Below, piece after piece: positions 13,937 to 27,172 of a DNA stretch of 64,000 bases. Made by a program: the position numbers and the translations under genes. A model generated the notes under the pieces. That model had not been told where the DNA came from. It did no database searches and saw only the letters and a program-made list of their open reading frames with translations. This DNA is from Oreocharis arfaki (Eukaryota; Chordata; Aves; Passeriformes; Paramythiidae). How positions within the stretch are numbered: the stretch's first letter is position 1; each line of letters opens with the position of its first letter. Location: contig VZRR01011494.1 in the NCBI GenBank assembly GCA_013398015.1, positions 62,001-126,000 of the forward strand, read 5' to 3'.

Positions 13937-15235
13937 GCTATCTTTTGGCATGGTCCTTGGTTGTAGTTTTTACATCACACAACAAATGAAATCACACACA
14001 GCATTTCTACAAATGGTTGGATCTGAGATAAAACTGACTAAAGAACCGCATGTAAGAGATGCTGCAGTGGAGTCACATGGAATGCTGAGCGCTGTCAACA
14101 AGACAAAACACTGAATCAGTTAGCTGACTGCCTACTTTGTCAGGAAAAAGTGTTAAATCCACCAGAGAATTTTCAAAACAAGAATTCTTTAACAGAAAAC
14201 TATATTCTATATAGTGGTTATGTTGTCATTGAAACATGTCGATTGCATGAAGATGAAAGGAAAATGTTCAAAATAATTCAAGACAGAGCATATTGCAGCT
14301 CATGTCTTTGGAAATTTACATTTTATGTTTTATTTCAGTGTTCTAATTTAATGTATCTTATTAAACAGTGTCACCAATGTTCTATACCAGAAGTGACAAT
14401 ATAAGGAAAAAAAAATATAAAATTAGATATTTCATTGAAATCACGAATATTCCACTCTTTTTGTAAATTCTGTTCTGTTCCCTCACTGGTCTTGACTTTT
14501 AGATCCAGTAGATAATGATCTTTTATATGCTAAAATTTACTGCAGGAGTGAAACTTCACTTCATTGCTAGTTCTAGTGAGAAAAAGGTTTTGAAAATTAT
14601 TCACTCAATACCTCTATAATTATTGTTAATAGTTAATATTATCCACAAGGGTCTCTAACTGCTCAGAACTCAAGGTCAAGATGAGTTCATTTTCATTGGT
14701 CAGAGATGTTACTCAGCAGAATTTTTGCTTCCTGACTGTAATGAATATATATCTTAAAATTATGTCCACAGATAGAAAATTACATCCCTGTAATTCCTTC
14801 CTAAAATTTAATCATTATTTTAATTGTAAATCTTACTGTTTATTTCTTGAATAAATATCCATGACAGTTTTAATATTCCTCAAATTAAAGCATGAAATAT
14901 TTTTTGTGAAATACTGCAGATTTTTTTTCACAAGTTTTCTCTTATTTTTGTCAATGCAATGTTTATTATAATTATTTTTTCAGCTATCTCATTAAAAGCT
15001 ATTAATTAGAAAAAAAAATTAAAATGTGTTCTGCTTCACAATAAATAAGTTCTTAAAACTAAGTATAAAAGTGTTCAATAGTTTTTCTCTTCTACTCTAC
15101 AACAGTTTTTGAATAATCTTGGAGGAAGGTGGTGGTGGTATTTCTTTACGTGACCTCTATACTCCCTTAGGAATGGAAGCCACTAGTGCCAGCTCTTGTA
15201 GCCCATTTGAATTTAGTCCAGCCAGAACAATTTAT
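13937..15235. other. Non-coding AT-rich interval
   Basis: No gene recognised. Strongly AT-rich stretches dominate from about 14400 to 15060. It ends at the 3' end of the CR1 copy that starts at 15236. Confidence 0.5.
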
Positions 15236-16059
15236 CATGGAATCATACAACGGTTTGGATTGGAACTGACCATAAAGAGCACCTTGTTCCACCCCTCCTG
15301 CCACGCGCAGCAACACTATCCACTGGACCAAGTTGCTCACACCCCCATCTGGCCTGGCCTGGATTACTTCCCAGGATGGGGCATCAACAGCCCCTCCAGG
15401 CAACCTATTCCAGGGCCTCACCACCCTCACAGCAAAGAATTTCTTCCCAATATTCAATTTAAATCTACCCTCTTTCAGCTTAAGGCCATTTTTTGTTGGC
15501 CTGTCACTGCTTGATGATGCAACAAATCCCTCTCCACCTCTCCTTCAGGCCCCTTTCAGGTACTGGAAAGCTGCTGTGAGGTCTCCCTGGAACTCTTTCT
15601 TCTCCAGTTGAAAAACACCAGTTCCCTCACCCCGTCTTAATAAAAGAGGTGCTAAAGGCCTTGGATCATTTTAGTCACTCTCTTCTGAACTCACTGGGGG
15701 CTCCAGATGCAGTGGGGTCTCACAAGAGCAGAGTAGAGCAGTAGCATCTCCTCACTAGATCTGCTGGCTACACTTATTTTGATGCAACTCAGGACACAAG
15801 TGACTTTCTTGGCTCCAAGTGCACCTTGTCAAGATGTGTCGAGTTTCCTGTCCCCCAACACCCCCAAGCCTTTCTTCCCAGGGCTGCACTTGGTTCATTC
15901 TCCCCCCAGTCTGTATCTGTGCTTGGAATTGCTCCAACTCAGATGCAGGACTTGGCCTGGATGAGCTTCACAAGTTTCTCACAGGCCCTCCTCTCAAGCC
16001 TGTCAAAGTTCCTCTGGATGGCATCCCTTCCCTCAGTGTGTCAACTGCACCGCACAGCT
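15236..16059 (-). mobile_element. CR1 LINE, 5'-truncated, sense on -
   Basis: This roughly 820-bp CR1 copy lies on the minus strand. Its 3' end is at 15236 (GGAATCATACAACGGTTTGG on the + strand). Reading away from that end on the + strand come CAGGGCCTCACCACCCTCAC near 15412, TTCAATTTAAATCTACCCTC near 15454, CTTTCAGGTACTGGAAAGCTG near 15553, a CAGGACACAAGTGACTTTCTTGG-like block near 15790, and CCTCTGGATGGCATCCCTTC near 16011. The last block is within ORF2, downstream of the reverse-transcriptase core. Similarity stops near 16059, consistent with 5' truncation on insertion. The frame is broken, so only overlapping chance frames of up to 131 codons exist. Divergence looks moderate. Confidence 0.93.
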
Positions 16060-18462
16060 CTTTCTCTTTCTTCTTAATTCCCTCTTCTTGGAATTTTTGA
16101 TTAACTTAAAATCAAATGGGCTTAGAGTTTGCTAAGTTGAATGGGCCAAGTTAATTCTTTGAGAAAGAAGTGTTTTATGTTGATTGAATGTTGCACTAAA
16201 CTTTTTGCCAAAGTTGTCAGATTTTCTAAAGTTGCCACTAAAGTCTATTTTGTTGTTTCGACCTCTTGAGAATATCTCGTTGGTATTTCTCCTGAGAGTC
16301 TAACTCAGAGTAAATGAACAACTGTAAGCCCTTTTAAAAGTCTCATCAAGCAAGTGTTTTGGGGCCTTACAACGCATAAGCTCTCAGTCAGCTCCTCATC
16401 CATCCCCAAGTGCGGTTTCACGCACACCAGATGGTCACTGACATAGGAGGCAATACTGCCTCCTCATCTTCCTTAGGTCCTTCCTAAGGAGCCTTTATGC
16501 TTCCACTCCAACACTCCAGCCATAAAAGCATCACATCTCTGTGATGTCAATAAGACTGAGATCATACCGCTACAGGCATCCACACATCTCTAACTCCTCT
16601 CATTTATTCCCTATATGGTGTGGGTTTGCACAGAGACTTTTAAGTTGGGCCCCTGATGAAACTGACTTGCTTCTCAAATGACTGAAATTCCTTTGTTTCC
16701 CCCTTTATGGGCAGGAACTGATGCACAGGCAGTTCCTTCTAAATGTGAGAAAGAACTCCTTTCTACTTCTTTCATTTTTTTTTTTCAAACCTTTCTGGGA
16801 ACAAAAAGAACAGGCTTTAATTCTTCTCTGATCTTTAAATGAAATTTCCAGACATCTCTGGAAACAATAAGTCATAAAGAAGGCACAGTAGTTCAAATAG
16901 TAATCTATGGGCATATATATCATCCTGCAATGGTACATTAATCATTACCTTTAAAGACAGCGCAAGAGTGATGAGGTTTTTCCAATTGTGTCTATTGCAA
17001 CGCAGCTTTATTCAAGCACTTTTAGTCTGTGCTATTACATCAAAAGGTAATAACTGCATTTTAATCTAGAAATCTTTTATAAACCCTTTGCAATATGATT
17101 GGGAAAGAATAATAAGCAAAGGAGAGGTGACTTGAATTCAGCATACATATGCAAACACAAACACTGGCATGCACACAGAACGGTTATCTACAGAACATAA
17201 GATTAACATTGCATCTAAAGGAGAAATTCAGTCAGGTCCCTGAAGATAGAACTCCCTATGAAAAAGAAAGAGGGCAAGCGAGAAGGATGTGTATTTAGGC
17301 CAGTTGCAATCCTGACATTCATAGTATCTTGTGTCACTAGCCTGCAGCTGGTTCAATAGATTTCAGTTAGAAAAGGTCAGAGAAAGAGGTGAGAATTTAA
17401 CTGTAGTTAGAGAGAGAGATTTTAAAAAAACCCGTATAGCAGATGGGATGATAAAACACCTTTCATGTCCAGAGACAAACAAGATAATTTCAAAGACTAG
17501 ACTATTGCATTTATGTAAAAAAAAAAAAGGAGTGTATCAGCCATTCCATATTCATGGAAATTTCTACACTGCTTTGACGCCAGGATTCATCTTAAGGAAA
17601 AAAGTACCGGTCCTGACAGATTTTCCCAAAATTCCTTCAAGGAGTTTAGTGCCAAAAAGAGAACCTGTATTAAGATTTCCACAGAAGGACACCATCTCTA
17701 AATGGACATTTGATACTATTTTTAAAGTGTCTTCTTAGTTGTGGTCATGAGCCAGTTGGAGTCTACAAGATACACTGATGCACAGTTTTCTAGTCCAATT
17801 AAAAATATTATTGCTAATGATTATGATAAGAAATCAGAGATGTTGACTGAAGTCTGTTTTTTTAGTGCAACCCTTTCAATTCAGATGCAGAGATGTTTGT
17901 TTCTCAATTACTTTACACAGCACAGTACAGACACCTTTTGCTGAGGTTTGCTCATTAAACCAACTGATAATCTCATGACAGCCTTGCAGGGAAATCTTCC
18001 AAATTTGGCCCTGATAAAAAAGCGAGCATAAGTTACACTGGGGACAGATGTAATCAGGATGGCGGGAACCGGATAGCTGCCAGAGGAAGTGCATTCCAAT
18101 AAAACGGTCCTAGATTGGATGTACAAAGACAGTGAGAAGGTCACAGGTCTCATAAACTTCCCATTAAATCTGTTCCTGAGTGACAAGTGCACCTGTCAAC
18201 GTGTGCGCGTAGAAGCTGCTATAGTTATCAGGCACCTCTCATCTCTTTGGATCTCAGACTTGATGTTATAGCCCCCAAAGGAAAAACACAGTTTCAAGTA
18301 TGGTCAGAGAGCAGCATGCTCTGCTAAATGTTTATATTTCACTTTCCACAGGTATTAGACTTCTTGGAAACTGTCCTATTATTTTGTGCCTAACAAACAT
18401 CAAGTTCATGTAAATTATACCACTACACCAAATGTCCTTCATCTTGAGATCTTATCAAACCC
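16060..18462. other. Non-coding interval with one long isolated open frame
   Basis: No supported gene. The frame at 17331-17738 (+, 135 codons) is basic, rich in Lys and Arg, and has no domain I know; see findings. The stretch 18018-18215 is locally CpG-richer than its surroundings. A GC-richer patch around 16370-16600 does not match CR1 or a known LTR. Confidence 0.45.
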
Positions 18463-18796
18463 TACTACTACCTGAAAGAAGGCTGCAGAGAGGCAGGAGT
18501 CAGACTCTTCTGCCAGGTAACAAATGAAAGAAGAGGAAATGGACTCAAGTTTCACTGAGAGAGGTTTAGGTTAGAAATTGGAAAAAAAAGTATCGCTGAA
18601 AGTGTAGTCAAACACTGGAACAAACTTCCCAGGAAAGAATTTGAGTCACCACCCCTGGTGGCATTCAAAAGATGTGTAGACGCAGCACTAAGGTATGTGG
18701 TTTAGTGATGGACTGAGCAATGCTGCATTTACAGGTGGACTCAATGACTTAAATGTCTTCTCCAACTTGGACGATTCTATTATTCTATTCTAATTT
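18463..18796 (+). mobile_element. CR1 LINE 3' end, sense on +
   Basis: Sense-strand CR1 with a complete 3' terminus. Landmarks are GGCTGCAGAGAGGCAGGAGTC near 18481, TCTTCTGCCAGGTAACAAATG near 18506, GAGGTTTAGGTTAGAAATTGG near 18562, CACTGGAACAAACTTCCCAGG near 18614, GGTTTAGTGATGGACT near 18699 and CTTCTCCAACTTGGACGATT near 18757. The end is ATTCTATTATTCTATTC, the short terminal repeat characteristic of CR1 3' ends. The copy is strongly 5'-truncated and carries only the last coding bases and the 3' untranslated region. Confidence 0.92.
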
Positions 18797-20159
18797 GTGG
18801 CTCAGGCCAATATTATTTGACAGCCAAATATAGGCTTCCTTACAAACATTTATACACAGAAATTTAGAAAAAAAAGGTCTAAAAAGTGTTCTACGCAATA
18901 CAATCTGATCCTAAACTTAAGGTCCTCAGTTTATTTCTCTTACAAAATCTTTTAAAATATCACAGCTGTGCTACTCTAGAGTTTGATGTTTTTCCTCTTT
19001 TTAATTTTACTCCTCTTTTTTGACTACTGAAATTATTGATTCTTTTACTACAATTTTTTTTCTGTTGTTTTAATTGCAATGTGGTCAAGAGAACAGTCCA
19101 TTTATGATGAAATTAGAAATACAGCTTACTAGAACACACCATGAAATTATATGCAGTGCTTGTTACAGAGACAAGAACCACTGATCTTTAAACATACCCT
19201 TTCAGACATACAGCTCCACAGGGATGGGGAGTTAAAGTTTATTACCTGCACATCAGCTCAAACCAACCACCTGACAAGAAGGTAAGTAACATGATCAATA
19301 GCATTTTATGGGTCAAGCTTGTTCAATTCCTTTCACTTTCTCTGACAATGACAATAAACTACCAGCATAAGTCAGTCTGAAAATAAACATATTTTTCAAT
19401 ATCTAAAACTACTTAAAAAGAAAGATAATCAAGACATCATATAGACTGAAGAAGGAAGAGGAAAGAAGGATTATTAGCAGTGGTAAGTAGACTTCAGTCA
19501 GGGGAAGCTAGCATCTCTGTGTTGTTTGGTCTATCCTTTGCTTCATCAGAGAGCTCCTGAAGCTCCCATAAGGCATTTCTTTATCTGTGTATCTTTATTT
19601 TTTGTGTGTCTTTATTTTTTGTGCATCCTGAAATGAAAATTGTCAGTGCTTTTCCATCCTGAGTAAACCAGAAGAGTTTCTTCAGACTGAAAACCCTGAC
19701 TCTTCAAAGAGTGAAAAGAGAATACAGAAAATTAATTCCTTCTATGCAGTCGGTGCAATCCCAGTTCCCCCACTCCCTCTTTCTCCAGCAAGAGATTCCC
19801 TGACCTTTTCCTTTGGCTAAGCCTGAGCTTGTGTGAACAGGAGAGAACAGGAGGATGGTGGCTTTAATGCCATTCTGAAGGACTGCTGCTCCACCAAACA
19901 AAAAATCTGGTGAGAAATCTTACCCATAAAGCCTTGTCCCCCCTATACAGTCCCCTTTTCCAATCTCATGAACAGGCAGCTGCCCACACTGATGGCAACC
20001 ATGGCCAAGACCCATGGGGAAAAGGCACTCTCTGAAGTATGGAGGACCCAGGTCTCTTGCAGATCACAGATTTATAGTCCTCAGGAAAGAAGCCCTGTTT
20101 TATTTATCAAGGGGTCAATAAATTCTGTACAAGTTGAAGCTTCTGAACAGATTTAAGAT
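18797..20159. other. Non-coding interval
   Basis: No gene recognised. It contains a small direct repeat, TCTTTATTTTTTGTG, at 19592-19606 and 19609-19623 (17-bp period). The interval ends at the edge of the LTR fragment at 20160. Confidence 0.5.
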
Positions 20160-20330
20160 TGTGGTGGGTTGACCCTGGCTGGACACCAAGTGCCCACCAA
20201 AGCTGCTTTATCACCACCATCCTCAGCTGGTCAGGGGAGAGAAATTATGAAAAAGTGTGGGTCAAGATAAGGACAGGAAGGTCAATCACCAGTTACCATC
20301 ACAGACAAAACAGACTTGACTCAGAAAAAG
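20160..20330 (-). mobile_element. Avian ERV LTR fragment (3' end of LTR), sense on -
   Basis: On the + strand the element starts TGTGGTGGGTTGACCCTGG and continues with CAAGTGCCCACCAAAGCTGC near 20189, CATCCTCAGCTGGTCAGG near 20219, GTCAAGATAAGGACAGGAAG near 20261 and ACAAAACAGACTTGACTC near 20304. This is a familiar avian LTR whose functional sense runs on the minus strand, judged from the related copy at 49337-50419. The + start is therefore the 3' (U5) terminus of the LTR. Similarity is lost after about 20330, so the U3 promoter part is absent. No second LTR or internal retroviral region was seen nearby. Confidence 0.85.
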
Positions 20331-23300
20331 ACTTCTTTTTAAAACTTCTCTTCAGAGCAAGAGCTCTTACAACCCAGAAGCACAAATATATTTTCCTTTA
20401 CACTTTCTTCAACCTAAATCCATCTTTCTTCTGACGAGATAGCTTCTCATACATATGGCTCACTAGATCACGTGTGCCTATTCTGGTGGCACAGGGACAG
20501 AATGACAAAAAGTCTGAAAGTGTCCGCAATCTGGAGTCATTTAAAGGAGTCATGTGCATCAAAACTGATAACTGGGCAAAGCTCGTAGGGCTCTGGATTT
20601 TGTCACAAATACTGAATTTTCCCAAAGCCCTGATCCTCCAAAAGGTAAAAAAATCTGAGCTACCGCTGTCTTTGTCTTGATAAATGATTCACGACTTTCC
20701 TGTTGAAACTGGCAGAAATCCATTTACAAAGGGGAAACTGTAGGTTTCAGTCCCTTTATGTTTGGAGTACAACATTTTATGGTTAATTCAGGTAGATGGA
20801 GCTACAGAGGATGCTCACAGCCTCTACTCAGACACAAAGAACTCAACCAGGCATTGTCCCAGCGAAAAGGTCCCAGAGCCATACAGTCACTGGAGCTGTA
20901 CAAAATACATCAGAGACTGGGTTTTTCTTCCACTGGCATGGAACTTCTTTTTGTGAACCAGAAATCTGCTCTAGAAAAGTTCAATTTAAGAAAAATAAAT
21001 AGTATTTTAGCAAAACAAACAAAAGAAAACCACAAAACACACAATGAAAACCAGCGTTTTTAGATAGAGGTAAGCAGAAAGAGGAAAAAAAAAAAAAACA
21101 AGATACAAAACCAAACATGCAAACAAAAAAAACCCACCCAGGATATTTTTTTGACTGAAACCAGTAAAAACTTTGCCAAAATACGGAATGATCTTGTTTT
21201 CATGACATTTCTCCTTCTTTGAAATTTACAGGATGATTTAGGTGGGTAATTTCTCAGTCATTTTCTATGTTCAAGTTGTGTAAAGTTTTATTCATTATGA
21301 TCTTCTCATCATGAATATCTTCTTCACTTGAATAATCACTCAAATATTCACTCCTGATAGCACAAAACAAATGCAAAAATGCACCAAAAACAAGATACCA
21401 CAGTAGAATTCTGAAACTGCACTAGAGTATATTGCTACAGCTGACATTGTAAAACAGGCAAAACTCAAGCTTTACTTACAGACCTTAGGGACACAAGTAA
21501 CCACTCAAAACATCCTTATTTTTTCATGTATGGCAAGGGTGTAATTCCCACTTGGTAACAAATGTATTCTCTCAAGTAATCTCTCAAGTAATTTCCCTAT
21601 TCTTTATATTTTTGCGAAGTATATTCAAAATTTTCTCTCTTAGTTTTCCTCACTTGTTACAGGGGAATTTCAGTAATTACTCTTCCATTCACATATGCCT
21701 AACTAAACTAGACTGTACATATTTGCTAAAACTTTGTATATTGGATCTGTTTCACTGAAGCCCATGATGGTAACCCAAACTTTGGCAATAGCTATCACAC
21801 TTGCAAGAGCAACAAACTTCTTTGTTGTCCCATGCACAAATTATTTTGATGTATTATCCTTGTGAGAATAGCACAAGAGCACGAAACAGCTCAAGTGCAC
21901 AAAGCAGAAAAGTGGAAAAGCACCAGCCAATCTGAAGTCATGTCATTTATTTCCCCCTTTGACTTCTGCGTATCTTTTCACATAAAAGAAAGAGAATTAG
22001 ATAGAATATTATTATGATGTTTTATCTGGAGTCATTCCATCAGCAATATGCACAAACTGCCCCTGTCCATGCTCTTCTGCTTCATAATTTATACTCTCTC
22101 TGTAAAAGCTTGAATGGAAGAACAGCGTTGTAATCAATCATCTCCCACAATTACATCCTTTCTCCTTTACTTTTATTATTTTTTATCTCCTTTAAATCAT
22201 TGGCAGACAAGACTGTAAGTATAGAACTCTGTGAGTTTTAGATGAAATTATTTACACAGAAATATAAAAAGTATATTAACAATGCTCTTGTCTCTTGAAC
22301 ATTTAGTCATGCAGCCAGGTTGAAATTCTTTACAGTTTGTCCAGTACAATTCTGCAATAGCAAAGAGGTCCTCAGGAAATAAATGTTTAAAGTCTACAAC
22401 ACCCTTTCAAGCACATAAAGCTCCTTTGCAGCAGTCTTCTGCCTCATGACATCGTCCCAAGTACATGCAGATGACAGAGAATCTGAGCCCATATTCTTCA
22501 AATGCTTACTTACTATTTTGCTCTTAGCAGTTCTTACTTAACTTTACTGAATTAAAAAATTCTCCCACTGTCTCTCTGATGCTTTATTCAAATTCATCTT
22601 TTTGCCCTATCCAGAAGAAAAGGAGAGCAGTGGTGCACTGGGGTTAGATCACGAGTCAGACTGTCAATCACAAAAGAGTCAAAAATCTTTTTCTCCCTAA
22701 AATGAGAAAAAATCATACAGTGCAGAAAATGTCCCTACTCATAATACTATGTTAAAAAGTTAATTTAAAAAAATACAATGGAAATAAGGAATCAATTAAG
22801 CAAGCGACCCAAAACCTCTAAAAAATCCTAAGGAGGTGGTTTTAGAATGCAAAAAATTATCCCAAATAACAACAAAACTATTTTAGTATAACTTACTCCT
22901 GACTAGAGGATATCTGAGCATGGCAATTTTATTCTGTTTGAACTTCAACATGCCCAAAAAAACCATGGCTTCTCCCTGAGTTGGCCAAAATTAAAGTTAT
23001 TGTCAGAACCAAAATTTATTTCAGCTTTTTTGTTTTGTTTTTTGAACAAAACTACTACTGCTATAAAGTCATGTATCAGAAATTCACCATTCAAACAGGA
23101 TACAATTTTTCCTGTTTTTCCTGAAATATTTCTTAAATCGGGTAAAAAAACCAATAAAAATTGCAGCAACAACTATTCAATGTAGAAAACACTTAGCTTA
23201 GAAAAATTCTAGAATAAGGTTTTTTTATATTGTTGAATTGAAAGTCTCAGTTCATTTTTTTAAGCCACTTTTCATGCTTATTTCATACTCAGGACATGAT

Positions 23301-26300
23301 GCATAAATGAAGAACGTGTTCATCCGGCAGAAATGGAAGCTTTTGACTGACTGAAGCTAATGAAACCACCACCACAAAACAAATGCCTAGCAGCTTCAGT
23401 GGTGTGAAATTTCTGCATGCGATCACTCTGGTCTGGTCCAGAGGACTGCGTTCCACAGTTTGTGTTTTGCACAGCAGACATATGGCACAGCATTATCCCC
23501 TAGCACACCATGCCAGCTTGGATTAGTATTTCTGCTGTGACTTTAACCAGCAGCTGAAGACAAGGTATGAAGCTTACAGCAGGACAAACAGAACAGGGAT
23601 GCCCTGCTAGTATACCCTCCCAGCACGACTGATCTATGACTAAGGAGAGGTCTAGAATAGGATCAGAGCTCATCAAGACAAATTTTCCCTGAACACATTA
23701 ATTTTCTACAGCTTGATGTGACAAAAGCGATTTCCATAGCAAGGGTTAGAAACACCATGTGTTTTGAATCCCCGGTCTTCATTTCACATACAAAGCAGCA
23801 AAAAAAGTCAAAGGACACTGGTTCTGCTTATTTTAGTAATGGTCCCTGAAGGTCACAAAGAAATTTACTTAACTTGCAGCCACAATCACTGAATACTTTG
23901 CAAATTTCACCATTCTCCCTCTAGAAAAAAATATTTTTTTACTTTTTTGTAAACCTCACTGAATAGTAAGCTAGAATTAAGCTGATAAATTGCCATACCC
24001 AGCCCAGCTCTGTACAAATTTCAAAGAAGCAACCTCAAGATTGGAAGGAATAAGATTTATTAAGTTTCATTATCCACAGCACGCAGTTTCATTATTAACA
24101 GCACTTCTAAAGGCAGCATAGGAAAAGGAGATGGGCTTCAGTCCTTACAGCCTGTAGGAATATGGAAATAATAGTTGGGGGAACACATTTTGAACAGCGG
24201 AAAAATTCTCTGCTCACGCTGGAGGTGATTATTGATGCTTGTGTTGCATTGGCAGGCTGCTTTAGCTGCGTCTAATTAGGAGCACGCCTCTTCTTACAAA
24301 GCAGGTTTTGTTGTACACCCTGGCTGCTTCCAAATTTGAGGGAAACTGTTATATCTATTGTAGGAGTTCTGTTCCAGGCAGTACACACTCCATTTTGTCC
24401 TTCACTATTGTAAATCCAGACTTTTCATATGGTTTAATGTAAACTGAGAAAATTTTAAACCATGATAATTACAGGTGAGGACCAGAACAGACCATGTAAA
24501 TTTAGCATAAATGTCACTTTATGTGTCACTTGTCTCTTTTTAATCAAGGCAAAAGCAGAAAATAGGCATTGTTTGGTTTAAGAAAGACTTTGGAGGTCTG
24601 TGGAGCTCCTTGTCTTGAAGGTAACATTACTGGGATCACAAAGACAGATGCCTGTTAAATTTCACAGAATACAATGGAATCAGGAATATGAGGAAGTGTT
24701 TGGAATGACAAGCATATCAAGCAATTCCTAGAGGCATGGTGCTGGCATCAGAGACTGATAAGCTCAGATTCATAATGTATTCCATCAGAACTTGAAGGAA
24801 AGTGTGTTTTCCAATATAATACAGCACATGACTACAACTGTGGAAATTTGCCTCTAGGGACAGCTCAAAATACACTGAAGTACTCTACCATTTCAAAAAA
24901 CAGTCTGAGCAAAAGGCTGTAACACTCTAGCACTTCTTTCTGGAGGGATGGATGATTGTTTGACTCAGAAGAGGTAAACCCTCACCTAGACACATTGTTT
25001 TGCTCCATTTGAACTAGTCAGTTCTATTTAAAATACAGATTTTTCCTTGTCTAAGGTCAGAAACAGGTCAAAGACCCCACATGCCATGTCCAGTGCTCTC
25101 TGGCTGGAGCTACAAGTCATTTCGCCCAGTCCCTGGCGATGAGGTTGCAACAGGACAAGATATTGTGCAGTCCTCCCCTTTTACTCAAAGAGTGATCTGA
25201 GTGACCTGTTAATTCAGAGGGTAAGTACAGCTGTCATTGTTATTGGCAGGCTTATTCTTCAATTCTAGGAAAGGAAGACAGAAAATGAAAAGAAAAGCTT
25301 GGCTCCATATTTTAATTCTTATGCTGAAAGTGCCAAATGCAATGGTGATTTCTGGCATTTAGACATGAAGAGTTCACTGGGGAGTAGACTGGGAACCATT
25401 CCCTTCAGCCAAGCAATCACACAGCAGACAGAGTAATATTCTTGGCAACAGTGACACAGCAGGGACAGAATCATACCTGTGATCCAAACAGCGCAATCCC
25501 GGTCTCACAGCAATCGGCAGGGATTTGAGGTTAACTTTAATATAGTCCAGATTTCATCCAGGGGACATTTCCTCCTGCCAAGTCAGTCGTACTCCCTGTG
25601 CATACAAACTACCATTTAATTCTGTTAATTGTCCAGCAAAAAGCTGTTGTCTTTGAATATATTAAACATCATGAAGAGAAAAAAGGCTCTGTGCCACATA
25701 GCCAGTGCTGAAAGAATACACCTGTTCTATTTGGAGGGAAATTATACAATCTCACATTTCAGATTTTAGCAAGCACTAATGCAAGAGTAGCAATGCACTA
25801 AGTACTGAGAGGAAGAAAGCTCAGAGATTAATAGAATGAAGATTATAATAGCCTCACATTTAAACAGTTTACTTTTCAAAGGCAACACAAGGACAAATTG
25901 CTTTGTGCAAAGAGAAAATTAGTTTCCAAATTGTGTGCTTTCTACAAAGAGTCAAGTTAATTATTCAAAGCAGAGGCCCATGAATTCTCACAATTTAAGT
26001 CATTCTGTTCTGACACATTCAGGCCCAGTGAGCTGCTTCTTATCAACAGGGCTTTGATAATGAGCTTAGACATATCAAATAAACTTTCTGGAGAATTCAG
26101 TAGTAGGCAGGTATGATATCCTAACAGGGGTTTCATTAGGCATTTCTCTGCACAATAATATATTAGCAATCACTGTGACATTTTCTGCCCTGAGGGATTT
26201 TGGTCTTGCTCATTTTTTACAACTTGCTGGGAAATAAATTAATTCACGACAAAGGTCTAATCCAACATATGACTCTGTTTACCCTGGTTTGTACAGTAGC

Positions 26301-26824
26301 AGGTGTCTCAGAATTAATAAGAAGTGACATATGCACCAGAGAAGAAAATACAGTCTTCATCCTGACTGAATAACCGTGATCTCTCCTGGTCCTGCAGACT
26401 GTGGGAATGCAGTCTTAACTGCTTCGATCCTCACATCACCGATTATATCACCATGACAGAGTGAAAATGTTTCTGTTGCCTCCTTCTCCGCAAAGCCAAA
26501 ACTCTGAAATACAGAAGACACAGATAATAATTGTTTAAAATGCAGCTTCCAACTTCAAATCCATCTCCAGAAAAAAAAGGGCTCAACACTAATAATATGA
26601 TGTGAATTTTCTTGCTCATATGTGAGCTGTTGCACGGTTAATCTTGTACTGGTTACAGGGAGACTTATGCTGCAGAACCCAAAGTCTTATTTATGGTCTA
26701 CAACATGAGAGTGGCCTCATCCATGGTTTTGATTTAACATTTTGTAAAATGGAAATGAGAGAATGTATAAACACATTCTGGTTTTGTAGAGTCCAGGTAA
26801 AGGCGGAAGTATCCCTGAAGCTGA
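20331..26824. other. Long non-coding interval
   Basis: No supported gene or mobile element. There is a run of 14 A at 21085-21098 within an A-rich patch (about 20990-21150). A short duplication, CTCTCAAGTAAT, lies near 21570-21594. Open frames are all about 100 codons or fewer without known domains. Some unrecognised parts could be conserved non-coding DNA; I cannot tell without comparison. Confidence 0.5.
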
Positions 26825-26870
26825 AAAATAAATAAATAGACAAACAAACAAACAAACAAATAAATAAATT
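26825..26870. repeat. Compound AAAT/AAAC microsatellite
   Basis: The tract reads as three AAAT-type units, a TAGAC interruption, about five AAAC units, then about three AAAT units. Such compound tetranucleotide tracts arise by slippage and are often length-polymorphic. Confidence 0.93.
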
Positions 26871-27172
26871 TTAAAAGTTAAGAGGAAGAATAGAAGATGA
26901 CAGAATAAAACAAAGCCAAGAAAGCTCTTATCTGACCAATTACAGTTCAAAGTAAATTGCCCTGACTTATTTATAGCATAGTCAGGTTGTGACATTATAA
27001 ACCACTTGACTATAATCACAGGCCAACAGGATTATTAGACGTTTGTAATGATTTTACTTTACATTCTGCTTAAAAAAAAACCAAACCAAAACCCCTGAAC
27101 TAGGGAGTCTAAGCTCATATAATTAACATGTTCAAAATCTCTGATTAAACTGAGTGCAGTTTGGCCTGAATT

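Noticed and set aside
15119..15514. 131-codon + frame
   Set aside because: It lies antisense across the CR1 3' region on the minus strand and carries no coding signature.
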